Source: Artemisia argyi (lineage: Eukaryota > Streptophyta > Magnoliopsida > Asterales > Asteraceae). Taken from it: 64,000 nt of DNA. Position 1 is the first letter of the stretch. Each line of letters begins with the position of its first letter. The notes under the pieces are model-generated. The model saw only the letters and a program-made list of their open reading frames with translations. It was not told the DNA's origin and made no database searches. Below are positions 33,473 to 45,391 of the stretch, piece after piece. The position numbers were made by a program, and so were the translations under genes. The stretch covers positions 145,210,731 through 145,274,730 of the forward strand of contig CM060706.1 of the NCBI GenBank assembly GCA_030686995.1. Reading direction: 5' to 3'.

Positions 33473-35614
33473 GCAGTCATAGAGGATGGTAGAGTTGTGG
33501 TGCAAAATGTGCAAGGAAGGCAGAATTTGAATCAAAGAAATGCTGGTACAAGGAATGGGACTTATAGAGTCGGTAATGCTCTTCAAGGATAAGCCAGGCA
33601 ACCCAAGTGCTACAACTGTGGAGGAATGGGACACATAGCCAGGAATTGCACTCAACCAAAGCGTCCACAAAACTCTAAATATTTCAAAGACAAGATGTTG
33701 CTAATGCAGGCACAAGAAAATGGGACTGTTTTGGATGAAGAAGCCTTACTCTTTCTGGCTGGTAATGATGGGAACACATTTGATGCTGATGTAGATGATC
33801 AACCGGTTCAAGACTTAGCACTCAATGATCCGAACATCTTCCAAGTTAAAGACTATGATGCGTTTGGTTCTGATGTTGATGATGAACCCATAGCTCAAAC
33901 CATCTTCATGGCTAATCTGTCTGTAGCTGTTTCCTCTCCACAACAGTATGGCTTATCCATCACATCTACTATTTTTGAGGTACCAACTTCACTTAATCTA
34001 ATTAACCCTACCAACCCACAGAGGGTGTGTGACCTTGTACAACTCAAGGATATTGACAACACATATACCATTGATATGGGAAATACCAATACTATCCCAT
34101 ATGAAAGGTATGTGAATGACAATGGACAGCCAGTTGTACCAAGTGATACACCGTCTGTTGATTTTTGTGAACATGAGCTGCATGAGCACACCATATACAA
34201 CCCTGATGATTCCCTGTCCACTAGATTTAACATCCTTAAGGATTAGGTGACTATATACGAACAGCGTGCTAAATTTGAGCTTAATGAACGTGAGCAGAAA
34301 ATGGAATGGCAAATGCGTGCTTACATATCTGAAAATAATTCCAAACAAGAAACATTGAAAAGGGAGTTATTGTCTTTAAAGAAACAATTGGATCAAACTG
34401 TTAAATAAAAACAGGAGATTCAAAAGGGGTTAACCTCGCTCAAACATGATTACAAAGATAAAGAAACAAAACTTCTAAAAGATTTTTATAATCTTAAAAT
34501 GTTGAAAAATAAACCGGAAGAAAAGTTGTACACACAAGGCCAAACCATCCAATCTGCTCAAATGATGCAGAATCATAGGAAATTAAGAGATGAGTTTAGT
34601 GAACAGGATGCCTCTAAACCTAAGGCCAACTTCCTTAGAAATGGTATAGGTGCTCAACCTGCGCTATATGATGCAAACATTATGTTTGAGCCTAATCATG
34701 CCCCTCCTGATGTGAGATCCTATAACGAGATTGATGAAATGTAAGATAGAACTAGGGAAAAACTGGTTGAGCAATTAAAGGATCCCCTGTGCATTGCTAA
34801 TAATATTGTCTTTCACTATGACTATGCTGATGATAATCATTCAGCTATTTTTGTCCCTCAAAAGAAAATCATTCTTGAGAAAGTTTTTTGGAATATTGAC
34901 ATTGAGAAAATGAAAGCTGAAAGACTTGTGGGTAACACACATACTATTTTTAAGATTGCTGACCCAACTATTTACCCTCTGAGGACACCCAAGCACCTTG
35001 TACCATTTACTCTTCCCACACAGTGTAATACTCTAATTGAATTATATGTACTAGGTCAACTGTTTAATGATTTTGAGAAAACATGTAAAAAGAGAATTAC
35101 ACCAATGGGGATTACTGAAGGGGAAATGGGATTTGAGCAAACGAAACGGTGTTACCTAACTGAAGTCATGCCATTTTTCGATCTTCTCAAAGAACACTTT
35201 GCGGGCCTTAAAACAACAATTAATAATGATGTAACTGAAATGAAAAAGGTCTTCAAAGATGTGGAAAATGAGGGTAAACAATTGGCTATTGATCTCAAAT
35301 ATAGTGAAATTGACAGGAAAAAACATTCTCATTATGAATGAAAATTTAAATTCTACACCGTCACCGACTCTGCATTATCAGCTCGACAATTCCATGAAAT
35401 GTCGGTTACGTTAAATGTCTTTCAGAACCGTGTGATTGAGCTTGAGGGGGAGAATTTCAAATTACATCAAAAGATTCAAAACGATGACCATGATAACATG
35501 GTCAAGCATTTCTCAAAACTAGAAGTTCATAATCTTAACTTACAACTACAATATCAAGATCTAGAAGAAAGCATAAAAATCTCAAATGCCAAGACATCCT
35601 CGGATGCCCCTTAA
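33473..35614 (+). pseudogene. Copia element 2 gag, second part: zinc knuckle and coiled coil
   Basis: Resumes in register after the solo LTR. The CCHC knuckle CYNCGGMGHIARNC is at about 33606-33647, preceded by a TAA at about 33590. The block NSKYFKDKMLLMQAQENG is typical of the Asteraceae copia family I recognise. From about 34250 to 35614 the same frame is rich in Glu, Lys and Leu heptads, interrupted by stops near 34244, 34406, 34742, 35339 and 35612. Such a long coiled-coil gag extension fits Sireviruses. Confidence 0.85.
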
Positions 35615-35784
35615 TTTGACACATGTTTTGAATTATCCAAAAAGGATGAAGTAATTCAAGCTCACTCAAACACGATTCGGAAATTGAGGGCCCAAATTGC
35701 ACAATTAAACACGATTCGAATTCTGGTGCTATTTGTAAGACTTGTAACGAATGTTTATTTTTTGGCAATCATGATGCTTGTGTT

Positions 35785-37541
35785 GTGTCCTTCTTAAAAT
35801 CCACTATGCAATCTTCAGTCATGAATGCTTCAAGTGCTTATAATGATAGGCAGGTTTGGAATAAGACAGGAAAGGTATTCACTAATGTTGGTTATCAATG
35901 GAGGCCTACCGGAAGGAAATTTACCCTAGGAGAAAAGTGCCCCTTGACTATGATCACTAACTCCAAAGTAGTGCCAATTAAGAAATGGAGACCTACTGGT
36001 AGAAGGTTCCCAGTAGAAGCACTTAGTACCACTCCTAAGCCTAGTGCATCAACTTGTAAAAATACCAATAGTATCTCCGTGACTTATGATAATCCAATGT
36101 TTGTGTGTGCTAACCAAACGGACCCCAATTCCTTGCGGGGCTCCAGCTTTTTCAGTTATCCACCATTGTCTGGTTTCAAATGCAGGTCGTACAAATCGTC
36201 CTTTGTTATTTGGACTCAGGCTGCTCAAAACATATGACTGGGGATCGCTCGCGGCTCAAGAATTTCGTGGAAAAATTCATTGGTACGGTCAGATTCGGGA
36301 ACGACCATTTTGGGGCTATAATGGGTTATGTTGATTATGTCTTTGGAGACAGTGTGATATCCAGAGTATACTACGTGGAGGGACTTGGACATAATCTATT
36401 CTCTGTTGGTCAATTCTGTGATTCAGATCTTGAAGTTGCCTTCAGAAAACACACATGTTTTGTTAGAAAATTAGATGGTGTAGATCTTCTCAAAGGCAGT
36501 CGGGGCACTAATCTTTATACCATCTCTATTAAAGACATGTTGCGGTCCTCTCCAATTTGCTTGCTTTCAAAAGCCTCTAAGAACAAATCATGGTTGTGGC
36601 ATCGTCGTTTAAACCATTTGAACTTCGGTACCATCAATGAGCTCACGCGTAAGGATCTTGTTCGAGGATTGCTCAGACTTAAGTATGAAAAGGATCATCT
36701 ATGCTCCGCGTAATGGGCAAGAGCAAAAATCACACCCATAAACCCAAAACTGTCAATTCCATTATGGAAGTCCTACATACTCTTCACATGGATCTCTGTG
36801 GACCAATAAGGGTTCAAAGTATCAATGGAAAGAAATATGTGCTAGTTATTGTTGATGACTGCTCTCGCTTCACATGGGTAAAGTTTTTACGATCAAAGGA
36901 TGAAACTCCCAAAGATCATCATCAGACTCATCAAGCAATTGCAAGTTCGACTCAACAAAACAGTTAGGTTCATTCGCACGGACAATGGAACGAAGTTCGT
37001 AGACAAACAATTTACTCAATTTTATGAAGGTGTCGGCATTAGTCATCAAAAGAGCATTCCACGTACTCCTCAACAAAATGGAGTTGTTGAAAGGCGTAAC
37101 CGCACCTTGGTTGAAGCTGCTAGGACTATGCTCATCTTCTCTAAAGCTCCTATGTTCCTTTGGGCCGAGTCAATTGCAACTGCTTGCTACACACAGAATC
37201 GATCCTTGATACATCCTCTCCACTGCAAGACTCCTTATGAACTGGTTCATGGCAGAAAACCAGACCTTTCGTTTCTTCGAGTATTTGGCGCATTATGCTA
37301 TCCAACAAATGACAGTGAAGATCTTGGGAAACTCAAGGCCAAGGCCGACATTGGTTTCTTCGTTGGTTATGCTCCAGAACGAAAGGGGTACCGAATCTAC
37401 AACAAACGTACCAGAGACATAATGGAAACAATCCACGTTACATTCAATGAGCTGACTTGGCAACCGGCTCCTGGACAATCAAGTTCTGGACCTGTACCTA
37501 ACCTTTTGTCTCCTGGACCTATAAGCTCCGGGCTTGTATAG
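35785..37541 (+). pseudogene. Copia element 2 protease and integrase, frameshifted
   Basis: Pieces in different frames: 35785-36237 (linker with VGYQWRPTGRKFTLGE), 36180-36713 (protease DSGCSKHMTGD; integrase HRRLNH zinc finger), 36701-36967 (first catalytic Asp in MDLCGPI) and 36900-37541 (RTDNGTKF and VVERRNRT, second Asp and Glu). Catalytic residues survive but at least three frameshifts separate them. Confidence 0.88.
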
Positions 37542-37699
37542 AATCCCACTCCTGCTACTCCTTTTGTGCCTCCTACAAGTGAAGATTGGAAGAAAATGTT
37601 TGACCCAATGTTTGATGAATACTTTGAACCTCAAAACATGGCTACTTCTGAAGCTCCTGTCGTTCCACAACTTGCTGGTGCTGCAAATGATCTACAAGT

Positions 37700-39654
37700 T
37701 AATGCAGGGCCTTCCACTTCGATGTCATGGAGATCCAAAAGCCCCCACCATCAGTCATTCAGTTACCACATCCAATGGTCAATCTTCATCTGTACAACAA
37801 GTAGCAGCTGTGGAAAATTCTTTTGAAGTAAATCCTTTCGCTCCACCTGATGATGAGCCGTTTGTTAATATTTTTGCTCCAGAATCCTCTAATGATGCAA
37901 CATCCTTAGAAGAATCTAACACGGCAACCTCAATTCATTATCCTCAACACCATGAGCATCTTAGGAAATGGACAAATGATCACCCAATTGACAACATCAT
38001 TGGAAACCCTTCTCGTCCGGTATCAACTCGTAAACAGCTTGCAACTGACGCCTTGTGGTGCTTCTTCAATTATGTTCTCTCCAAAGCTGAGCCAAAGGAC
38101 TTCAAAGATGCAATGTCAAAACACTCATGGTTCACTGCTATGGTAGATGAGATTCATGAGTTTGATCGACTTGAAGTGTGGGAATTAGTACCACCTCCCG
38201 ATTGTGCTATGATTATTGCTCTTAAGTGGATATTTAAAGTAAAACTTGATGAGTATGGAAAGGTGTTGAAGAACAAGGCAAGGCTTGTAGCAAAAGGATA
38301 CCGTCAAGAAGAAGGAATAGACTTTGAAGAATCCTTCGCACCTGTTGCTAGAATTGAAGCCATAAGAATATTTCTCGCAAATGCTGCCAGTCAGAATATG
38401 GTAGTATATCAAATGGACGTTAAGACTGCATTCTTAAATGGCGATCTAAAGGAGGTGGTGTATGTGAGCCAACCTGAAGGATTCGTGGATCCGGAACGTC
38501 CTAACCATGTTTATCGTTTGAAGAAGGCTCTTTATGGGCTTAAGCAAGCTCCTACGGCGTGGTATGATACCTTGTCAAAATTCCTTCTTGCTAACAAGTT
38601 TTCCAAAGGTGTTGTTGATCCTACACTCTTTACCAGAAAAATGGGCAAAAACTATCTTCATGTACAAATCTATGTTGATGATATCATATTTGCCTCCTCT
38701 GATCCCAAGGAGTGTGATCGTTTTTCCCAAGGGATGAGTTCTGAGTTCCAGATGTCCATGATGGGTCAAATGTCGTTCTTTCTAGGCTTGCAAATATCTC
38801 AAAACCCCAATGGCATCTTCATCAATCAATCCAAGTATGCTAATGAAATTTTGAAGAAATTTGGATTCGAATCCTGTGACTCAGTTGATACTCCCATGAT
38901 CGAAAGATCAAAACTAGATGAAGACGATGTTGGGATCCCGGTTGACCAAACCAAGTATCGAAGCATGATTGGTTCCTTAATGTATCTCACTGCTAGCAGA
39001 CCGGATCTTATGTTTGCAATTTGCATGTGTGCTCAGTATCAATCCAAACCTACCAAGAAACACTTGGAAGCTGTCAAGAGGGTCTTTCGGTATCTTAAAG
39101 GAACAATCCACATGGGTTTATGGTATCCCAAGGACACTTCTATGGCGCTCACAGCTTATTCCGATGCTGACCATGCGGGATGTCAAGATACTCGTCGAAG
39201 TACATCAGGGGGTGCTCAGGTTTTGGGTAATAAGCTAGTTAGTTGGTATTCAAATAAACAAATGAGTACATCGATCTCCTCCACAGTGGCTGAATACATT
39301 GCTATGTCCTCGTGCTGTGCTCAGATCCTATGGATGAGATCTCAACTTTCGGACTATGGCTTCGTGTGCAACAAGATTTCCATGTACTGTGACAACAAAA
39401 GTGCAATTGCACTCTGTTGCAACAACGTCCAGCACTCGAGAACTAAGCACATTGACATTCGACATCACTTCATCAGGGAGCAAGTTGAGAAAGGAATTGT
39501 GGAACTTTACTTCGTGAGGACTGAGTTCCAGTTAGCTAATATCTTCACCAAAGCACTTCCTAGGGAACGATTTCAATTCATTCTCCCTCGTCTTGGTATG
39601 AAGAGTCTCATGCCTGAGGATCTCATAAGTCTTCAGGAAGATCAGGAGGAGTAA
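37700..39654 (+). CDS. Copia element 2 reverse transcriptase and RNase H, largely intact
   Basis: One open frame, in true register from about 37700 (the open frame itself starts further upstream at 37534), ending TAA at 39652-39654. Reverse transcriptase motifs are complete: [43 protein letters not shown] and [10 protein letters not shown]. RNase H has SDADHAGC and YCDNKSAI. The usual STEAEY reads SSTVAEY, so a conserved acidic residue of RNase H is lost. The C-terminus ends [10 protein letters not shown]. This frame is out of register with integrase upstream. Confidence 0.9.
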
Positions 39655-42548
39655 AGGGGTTGCTTCGCATATCCTTTGTACATAGTTTAAAACAAAAAGA
39701 AAATAGAAAAATATATAACCTATAAAACCAAAAAAATCTGAAAAATCATAAAATCCAAAAATATTCTTCTTACGACATGTCTCTTGTGTAATCAATATTA
39801 TGTACGTCTCTAGAAATGTCATTCAATAATGACACGGAAACTTACATATGCTTGAGCAAGAGTTTTTCCTCTCTAATAATAATGTTTTTTTAAAAACATG
39901 TCGTCTCTTAAAATATGCTTTCAAAATGGTTTGCTATTACTTCAGATAGCAACCCGATCTTAGTATTGGGGAAAGTTTGTCGCCAAAAAGACGACTGTTC
40001 CTAACAAAGGCATGAATTACTTTATATTTGTGCCTTTCCAATCTAATGTACGCTTAAGTGCATCATTTCTGGTAAAAGAAGAGAAGTCTTCTTTACATCT
40101 CAAATATTTTCCCTTTAATGATTCTTCGGGAAAGTATTTGATCCAAACTTGGTGGTACCATGGTTTTTGAAGTTCAAACAAACTTGAAATGTTGTTTAAA
40201 AAAATTTGCCACTCAATCGATGCTAAAAGAATTAATATGTTGTGCAAAATATTTAATTTTTAAATGCGTCATCGATTGAGGGGGAGAATGATTTCGAAAA
40301 CTATATATCATTAAAACAAGATCTTTGTGCATAAATACAGTGTATTAAGTGTGATTGTTATGTGTTAATATATGAATTTTTCATGAGTTTCTCGCTAAAC
40401 TCAAAATAATTTATAAACTCATCATCTCTAACGCATAACATACTCCCTCAAGGTTTGAGGGGGAGCTAAAATGTCGTCTCAAAATCAGACATTCTTAAAT
40501 ATGACACATCTTTCTCCCAAAATCTTTAAACTTATTTAAATCACTTGGGATCACAAATCTCAATTGGCTTGAAATTTTTGATCGGGGGAGAAGATGTGAT
40601 TTAAATATGAAATCTGATTGAAATGTGATGTTTTTTGGACTTAATGGTATGCTCTCCCATATGTGCTAAACTCTTTTGTATGTCAATGCACGTATTGAGG
40701 GGGAGCAAATGACTGGTGGTAAAGGATCCTTGCATCTTAAGAGATCGAGACTCTGATTTGACTCATGAATTGACGAAACACAACTGTCTTGAATTGAAAG
40801 GACTAGTTCTGGACGGGTTATAACTTCAAGCTGGTCTAACCAGTGATGTAAGCGTGTCTCGAAAAGGACCTGTCTAAGTAGAATGTACCGTTTCGAGAAA
40901 CCTTGGGTGAATCTGATCGGGCCGGGTAATAACTTCAAGCTAGTTTAACTAGTGATGTAAGCGTGTCTCGAATGCCCAGTCATGGTCACTTAAGGTAGAT
41001 CAATTCAAAAAGTGCAACTCTTCCCGACATATGCAAATTCTCAAATCAAAACATATGAGCACATGTTAAGGGGGAGCATTTGAAAATGGCAAAACTCTCA
41101 ACGTGTTAACAAAATGTGCCTTCTAAATCATAAGCACGCTGAGAGAATTTTCAATGATTTGGTTTATGGCAACATAGGATAGTCATGAAGTTATAAGGTG
41201 GCTAAGGTTAGGAAAACCGTCCTATCATCCACCAGAGTTGGAGGGATCTACCCATGGACAATACCAAATCGATAGTATTAGAAAGTCCGTAGGTATGATT
41301 ATGAAAAAAGGAGAAATGTGAGAATGGAGAAAGAAGGGGTTGAAGAATTAAAAAGAAATGAAATGAGAAAGGGTGAAAAGAAATAACCCTCCAATTATTC
41401 AACCTTAGGGCAGAAACCGGGTTCAATTCATATGCTACTGGTGTTTACCAAGGTAACACCGGTATTGAAGACAAGACGTCATGGACCCAGTGACGCACTG
41501 CACTAAACCTTCTAGCCACTCAAGTTCTCTTAAAAGAACTTGTTTCATTTTCAAAGGGAACCGGTGTAATCTATCAACTTATCTCTTAGAGATGGTTGAT
41601 ATTGAAGCAGGAGACCTCTCCCTAATCTCCGCATAGGAAAACCAAATGCACTTATTGAGTCTAGAGCCTCGAGATGCATAAAAAGATCTCATAGGAACAC
41701 GTGCTACTTCTACCCTGGCTGTTCAATATTAAGGACACCAGTGGTAAACTTATGAGTCCTACGCAGATCTTAGCAATCTGCTAGAACATTTATGAGGGAC
41801 GTTGCTATTGTAACTCCCAGTGATTGAATGGAAATTCCTACCAGGGTCAACATCAAGTAGTCTTGAAAGCAGGTCACTTAGGTAATTCCTTGTGGATTAC
41901 GCTTAGTGGTCGTCGCGGTTACCAATGGTCTACAGTCGTGGAGTGAACTCCAGTGACTCACCAAGTCGTTGATTTACTTAGGTAGATCGTGTAAATCCTC
42001 TCGGGGGTTTGCCGATTGGGAACGGTCTTGGTAAGGATTAGAAGGAGTCTTCACACTATGCTGTTGAAAATCTCTAATTCCAAACCTATAAGTACCAGAT
42101 GATTTGTTGCTAACTGTCTACTTGCAGGAATTTCTGACGGTTGTAGTTGATTGCTGAAAAGATGCTGATCCATCAACACGTGCTCACACTTCGACATCAC
42201 AATCTAAGAAATCATGATCAATGATTGGGCCTCATATATGCTTCCACAACTCTGATGAAGAAGATCATGACCCTGAAAAGTGTAAGCATGCCAACACAAA
42301 GATGTTCATATCACATGAAGACGTTACTACTCAAAGATGACCCTCAGACACTCTTCTGGATGATGAAGTCGAAGCTATTTCCAAAGATCATCCATCACGT
42401 TGAAGGTGTCATCTAGAGTTTACCACTTAATGCACAAAGATCTCATCAATGAAGAATCAAAAGGCTACGAGCTACAAAGATGTCGTCAAAGACTTGAGTA
42501 CTATGACTCAATATTTATTTTCCGGGGTGACCTCCCTTAGGGGGAGAT
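39655..42548 (+). other. Non-coding 3' region of copia element 2 with iterated polypurine tracts
   Basis: No supported frame in 2.9 kb, and in particular no envelope-like gene. AGGGGGAG or GGGGGAGA occurs near 40279, 40458, 40584, 40697, 41069 and 42540. The last one abuts the 3' LTR. CTTCAAGCTGGT and CTTCAAGCTAGT followed by a shared stretch near 40827 and 40932 show a local duplication of about 105 bases. Confidence 0.75.
42536..42548 (+). other. Functional polypurine tract of copia element 2
   Basis: TTAGGGGGAGAT directly before the TG of the 3' LTR. Confidence 0.8.
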
Positions 42549-42861
42549 TGTTAGCAATATGTTTATTCATATGAAGACTCGGTCACCCCGAGTGTAGTTT
42601 AGCATATTATAGCTCGTAGTAGTTATCATATTAGTTAGAACGTAGTTTAGTATTAGTTAGTATTTGTGGAGTCGGGTCGGGTCTTTACCCACTGTCAGCT
42701 CGCTCCACAGCCCGTTTCAGGGGGCGTTTGTCTGTAAGTATAAATACCCCTTCCCTAGCTTGGAAGGGGTTGGACCTTTCATTTGTAATCTAACCTACTA
42801 CAATTTTTCTCTCAAGGTTCCACTTATTTCTCTCTCTAACGTCTCTCTAGAAATCATTACA
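42549..42861 (+). repeat. 3' LTR of copia element 2, truncated
   Basis: Matches 27677-27989 with about nine substitutions. It then breaks off at ATCATTACA into unrelated sequence, so it lacks the last 54 bases of the 5' LTR. Confidence 0.88.
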
Positions 42862-44015
42862 AGAATCACCAATGTAATACGTGACTCAAGGAGTTAAAAA
42901 GTGAGTTTGTGATTGTAAGTGAAATTTAAAAGGCTTGTATGGGTCGTTTACATGCATGCGAGCATGTATATATATTTGTGAGACTTAGAAAATGTGAGAA
43001 ATGTGAAACGTAGTGACCAAGGGTAGGGTGCGAGGAATAGGAGTTTACTAGTGAAGTGATGATTATGTTTTGGTGTTGAATCGTCCTTGTGCAGAAGTAA
43101 GTAGCTAGAAAACAACAAGAGGTGCATTGTTTGCATTTGGAGGTGAAGAAACGTGGTCAACAAAAGTTTTTTTGAGGATTCATAGGCAAATAGTGGGTTT
43201 GGTGCAATCTTTCGTCCTTGTGAGTGTTTTGCCCAGAAGAAAACAAAAAAGAAACATGGAAAAATAGTTTAAGGATAGGTCAATTCCTTTTAAACTAAGG
43301 GTGACACCACTAGAAGTCTCATTGCTGCCTCTTGAACTCAAAACGTGTGAAAATTGAGAGAGGACACACGTATTCGTCCTTGTGGCAAGTTAACGAGGGG
43401 TAGGACACAAGAAATCATCATTTGGTTTTGTTTTGACTCGTTTGTGTGTTTATAGAAAATCAAGGCACCATGAAAACGTGCCTAGAAGAGTTTACAAGAC
43501 TTTGGGACCAAGTTTAGAGGGGTACGAGACAATTGTGACATGAAAATGGGTTTTTGGTTCTTGTGGATACGTAAAAATAGGCGTGAGCTTTGATGGATTT
43601 TCATGGACCAAACGTGCATGATAGGAATAGATATTTGTTACGTATGATTCTTGGGTAAGAGTAATAATGAGAGATGAAATAGTACTTGGGTATCATTTGT
43701 AAGGATTTGGAATAAATGGGGAAAAGCAAACGGGTATAGGACATGGTTTCGAAAAAAAGAAAAAAAAAAGGAGTTGGGCTTGGATTTATTTTTGGGCTTG
43801 CGAGGCGGACTAGGCCCAAAAGAAAGAAAGAAAAATTTAAAAGGAGTCCGTTTGGTCGTTTGGTTTATAACTGAGTTGGGCCGAGGCCCAATGGGTGTGT
43901 AAGCCTAAATGGCTTTGTCTCGAACGTCGTGTCGGAGTTAGAAATAGTTACTGAGCGTTCGTGGAGACTTTCGTGAGCTCGGGAGTTTGTTAGAACGTAT
44001 TTGGTAATTTATCGG

Positions 44016-44104
<89 letters not shown>

Positions 44105-44342
44105 CGTTACTTAATAATGTTTAATTATAAAAGTTAATTCGCGATACTTAGACTATCTAGGTGCGTGTGTAAGCGCGTTCCATGGTAAACGGTAATCACA
44201 AACGCCGTTGTGATCATAAAAATGTACTCGACTAACAAACAAAATTTTTGTTATCGGTAAAAACGGTTTTTAATTATCATAACTATTTGTAAATCATAAG
44301 TTAGCATTTACTATTCATAAATTAAAATTACGGGTGGTTACA
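42862..44342 (-). repeat. Tekay-like 3' LTR, proximal part
   Basis: On the minus strand it starts TGTAACCACCCG at 44342, directly after the polypurine tract. It contains an (AT)n tract at 44018-44102. The rest of the LTR is beyond copia element 2 at 25314-27676. Confidence 0.75.
44018..44102. repeat. (AT)n microsatellite
   Basis: About 85 bases of AT dinucleotide in the proximal Tekay-like LTR. Confidence 0.95.
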
Positions 44343-44360
44343 ATACATACCCCTTACAGT
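44343..44360 (-). other. Polypurine tract of the Tekay-like element
   Basis: Minus strand TGTAAGGGGTATGTAT lies directly before the LTR start at 44342. Confidence 0.65.
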
Positions 44361-44377
44361 GAATTCCGTCCCGGAAT

Positions 44378-45391
44378 TCAAGCTGAAACGGTCGTCGGTG
44401 ATGCCCGAGAGAAGAGATGTGGGTATTTGTCGCGGATTTGGTCTTCGCGTTCCCATGTGTACTCCTATCCTCGCTTAGAGTCCCAGCGAACTTTAACAAT
44501 AGGGATGCGGTGGTGTTTTAGTTGTTTGACCTCCCTATCTATGATCTCCACGGGTTCTTCCGTAAAGAAAAGTTTGTCGTCGAGCTGAATCTCTTTCCAA
44601 GGGATGACAAGAGATTCATCGGACAAGCATTTCTTTAGGTTCGATACATGGAAGGTGTCGTGCACTCGGTTAAGTTCTAGGGGTAGTTATAGTTTGTAAG
44701 CAACCAGTCCTATCCTTTCTAGGATCCTAAAGGGACCAATATACATAGGGTTTAGTTTTCCACATTTTCTGAAAGGTATCACTCCTTTCCAAGGAGATAC
44801 CTTTAACATGACCTTGTCTCCTATTTGGAATTCTAAGGGTTTTCGTCTTAAGTCAGCATAACTCTTCTGCCTGTCTCTGGCAGATTGCAGATGTTGTTTG
44901 ATCTTCACAATCTTCTCCGTTGTCTCATGAACGAGATCGGGTCCGGTAAGTTGTGTCTCTCCAACTTCGGCCCAACAGATAGGTGATCTGTACTTTCGAC
45001 CATAAAGTGCTTCGAAGGGTGCTGCCTTAATACTGGCATGGAAACTATTGTTGTAGGAAAACTCGGCCAAAGGTAGGTGTCTATCCCAACCTTTTCCGAA
45101 GTCGATGGCACATGCTCTAAGCATGTCCTCTAAGGTTTGGATGGTTCTCTCACTCTGTCCATCGGTTTGGGGGTGATAGGCCGTGCTCATATCTAGTTTG
45201 GTTTCCAAGGCTTTTTGCAAAGTCTTCAAAAAATGAGAGGTGAAACGGCTATCTCCGTCGAAGATGATTGAAATAGGCACTCCATGTCTTGACACTATTT
45301 CTTTGAGGTATAACTGCGCGAGCGTACTCATCTCGTCAGTTTCTTTAATCGGTAGGAAGTGAGCGAATTTGGTTAGACGATCTACTATGAC
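44378..45391 (-). pseudogene. Tekay-like integrase core and chromodomain
   Basis: Follows the reverse transcriptase frame after an in-frame stop at 45392-45394. The core has [10 protein letters not shown] and [21 protein letters not shown] at 44687-44689 and another at 44465-44467 cut the C-terminal part. The tail carries a chromodomain-like block (PVEIIDREVKQLKHHRIPIV, then KVRW and YTWERE) and a natural stop at 44378-44380. The chromodomain places the element among chromoviruses, where it is thought to steer integration to marked chromatin. Confidence 0.88.

Larger units (their letters stand above)
27677..42861 (+). mobile_element. Sirevirus-like Ty1/copia retrotransposon, split by a solo LTR
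   Basis: About 11.7 kb without the insertion. It has LTRs, a Met-tRNA-type primer site, a long repeat-bearing leader, a very long gag with coiled coil, pol in copia order, and a 2.9-kb non-coding 3' region with repeated AGGGGGAG tracts before the 3' LTR. Repeated polypurine tracts are a known Sirevirus trait. The 3' LTR lacks its last 54 bases, so no target duplication remains. LTR divergence is about nine substitutions in 313 shared bases. Confidence 0.88.

Noticed and set aside
37534..37700. Upstream part of the long open frame that contains copia 2 reverse transcriptase
   Set aside because: The true polyprotein register in this stretch is a different frame; the leucine-rich text is an artefact before a frameshift.
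39655..42548. Envelope-like gene between copia 2 pol and the 3' LTR
   Set aside because: Only frames under 100 residues with no signal peptide or membrane pattern; the region looks non-coding.
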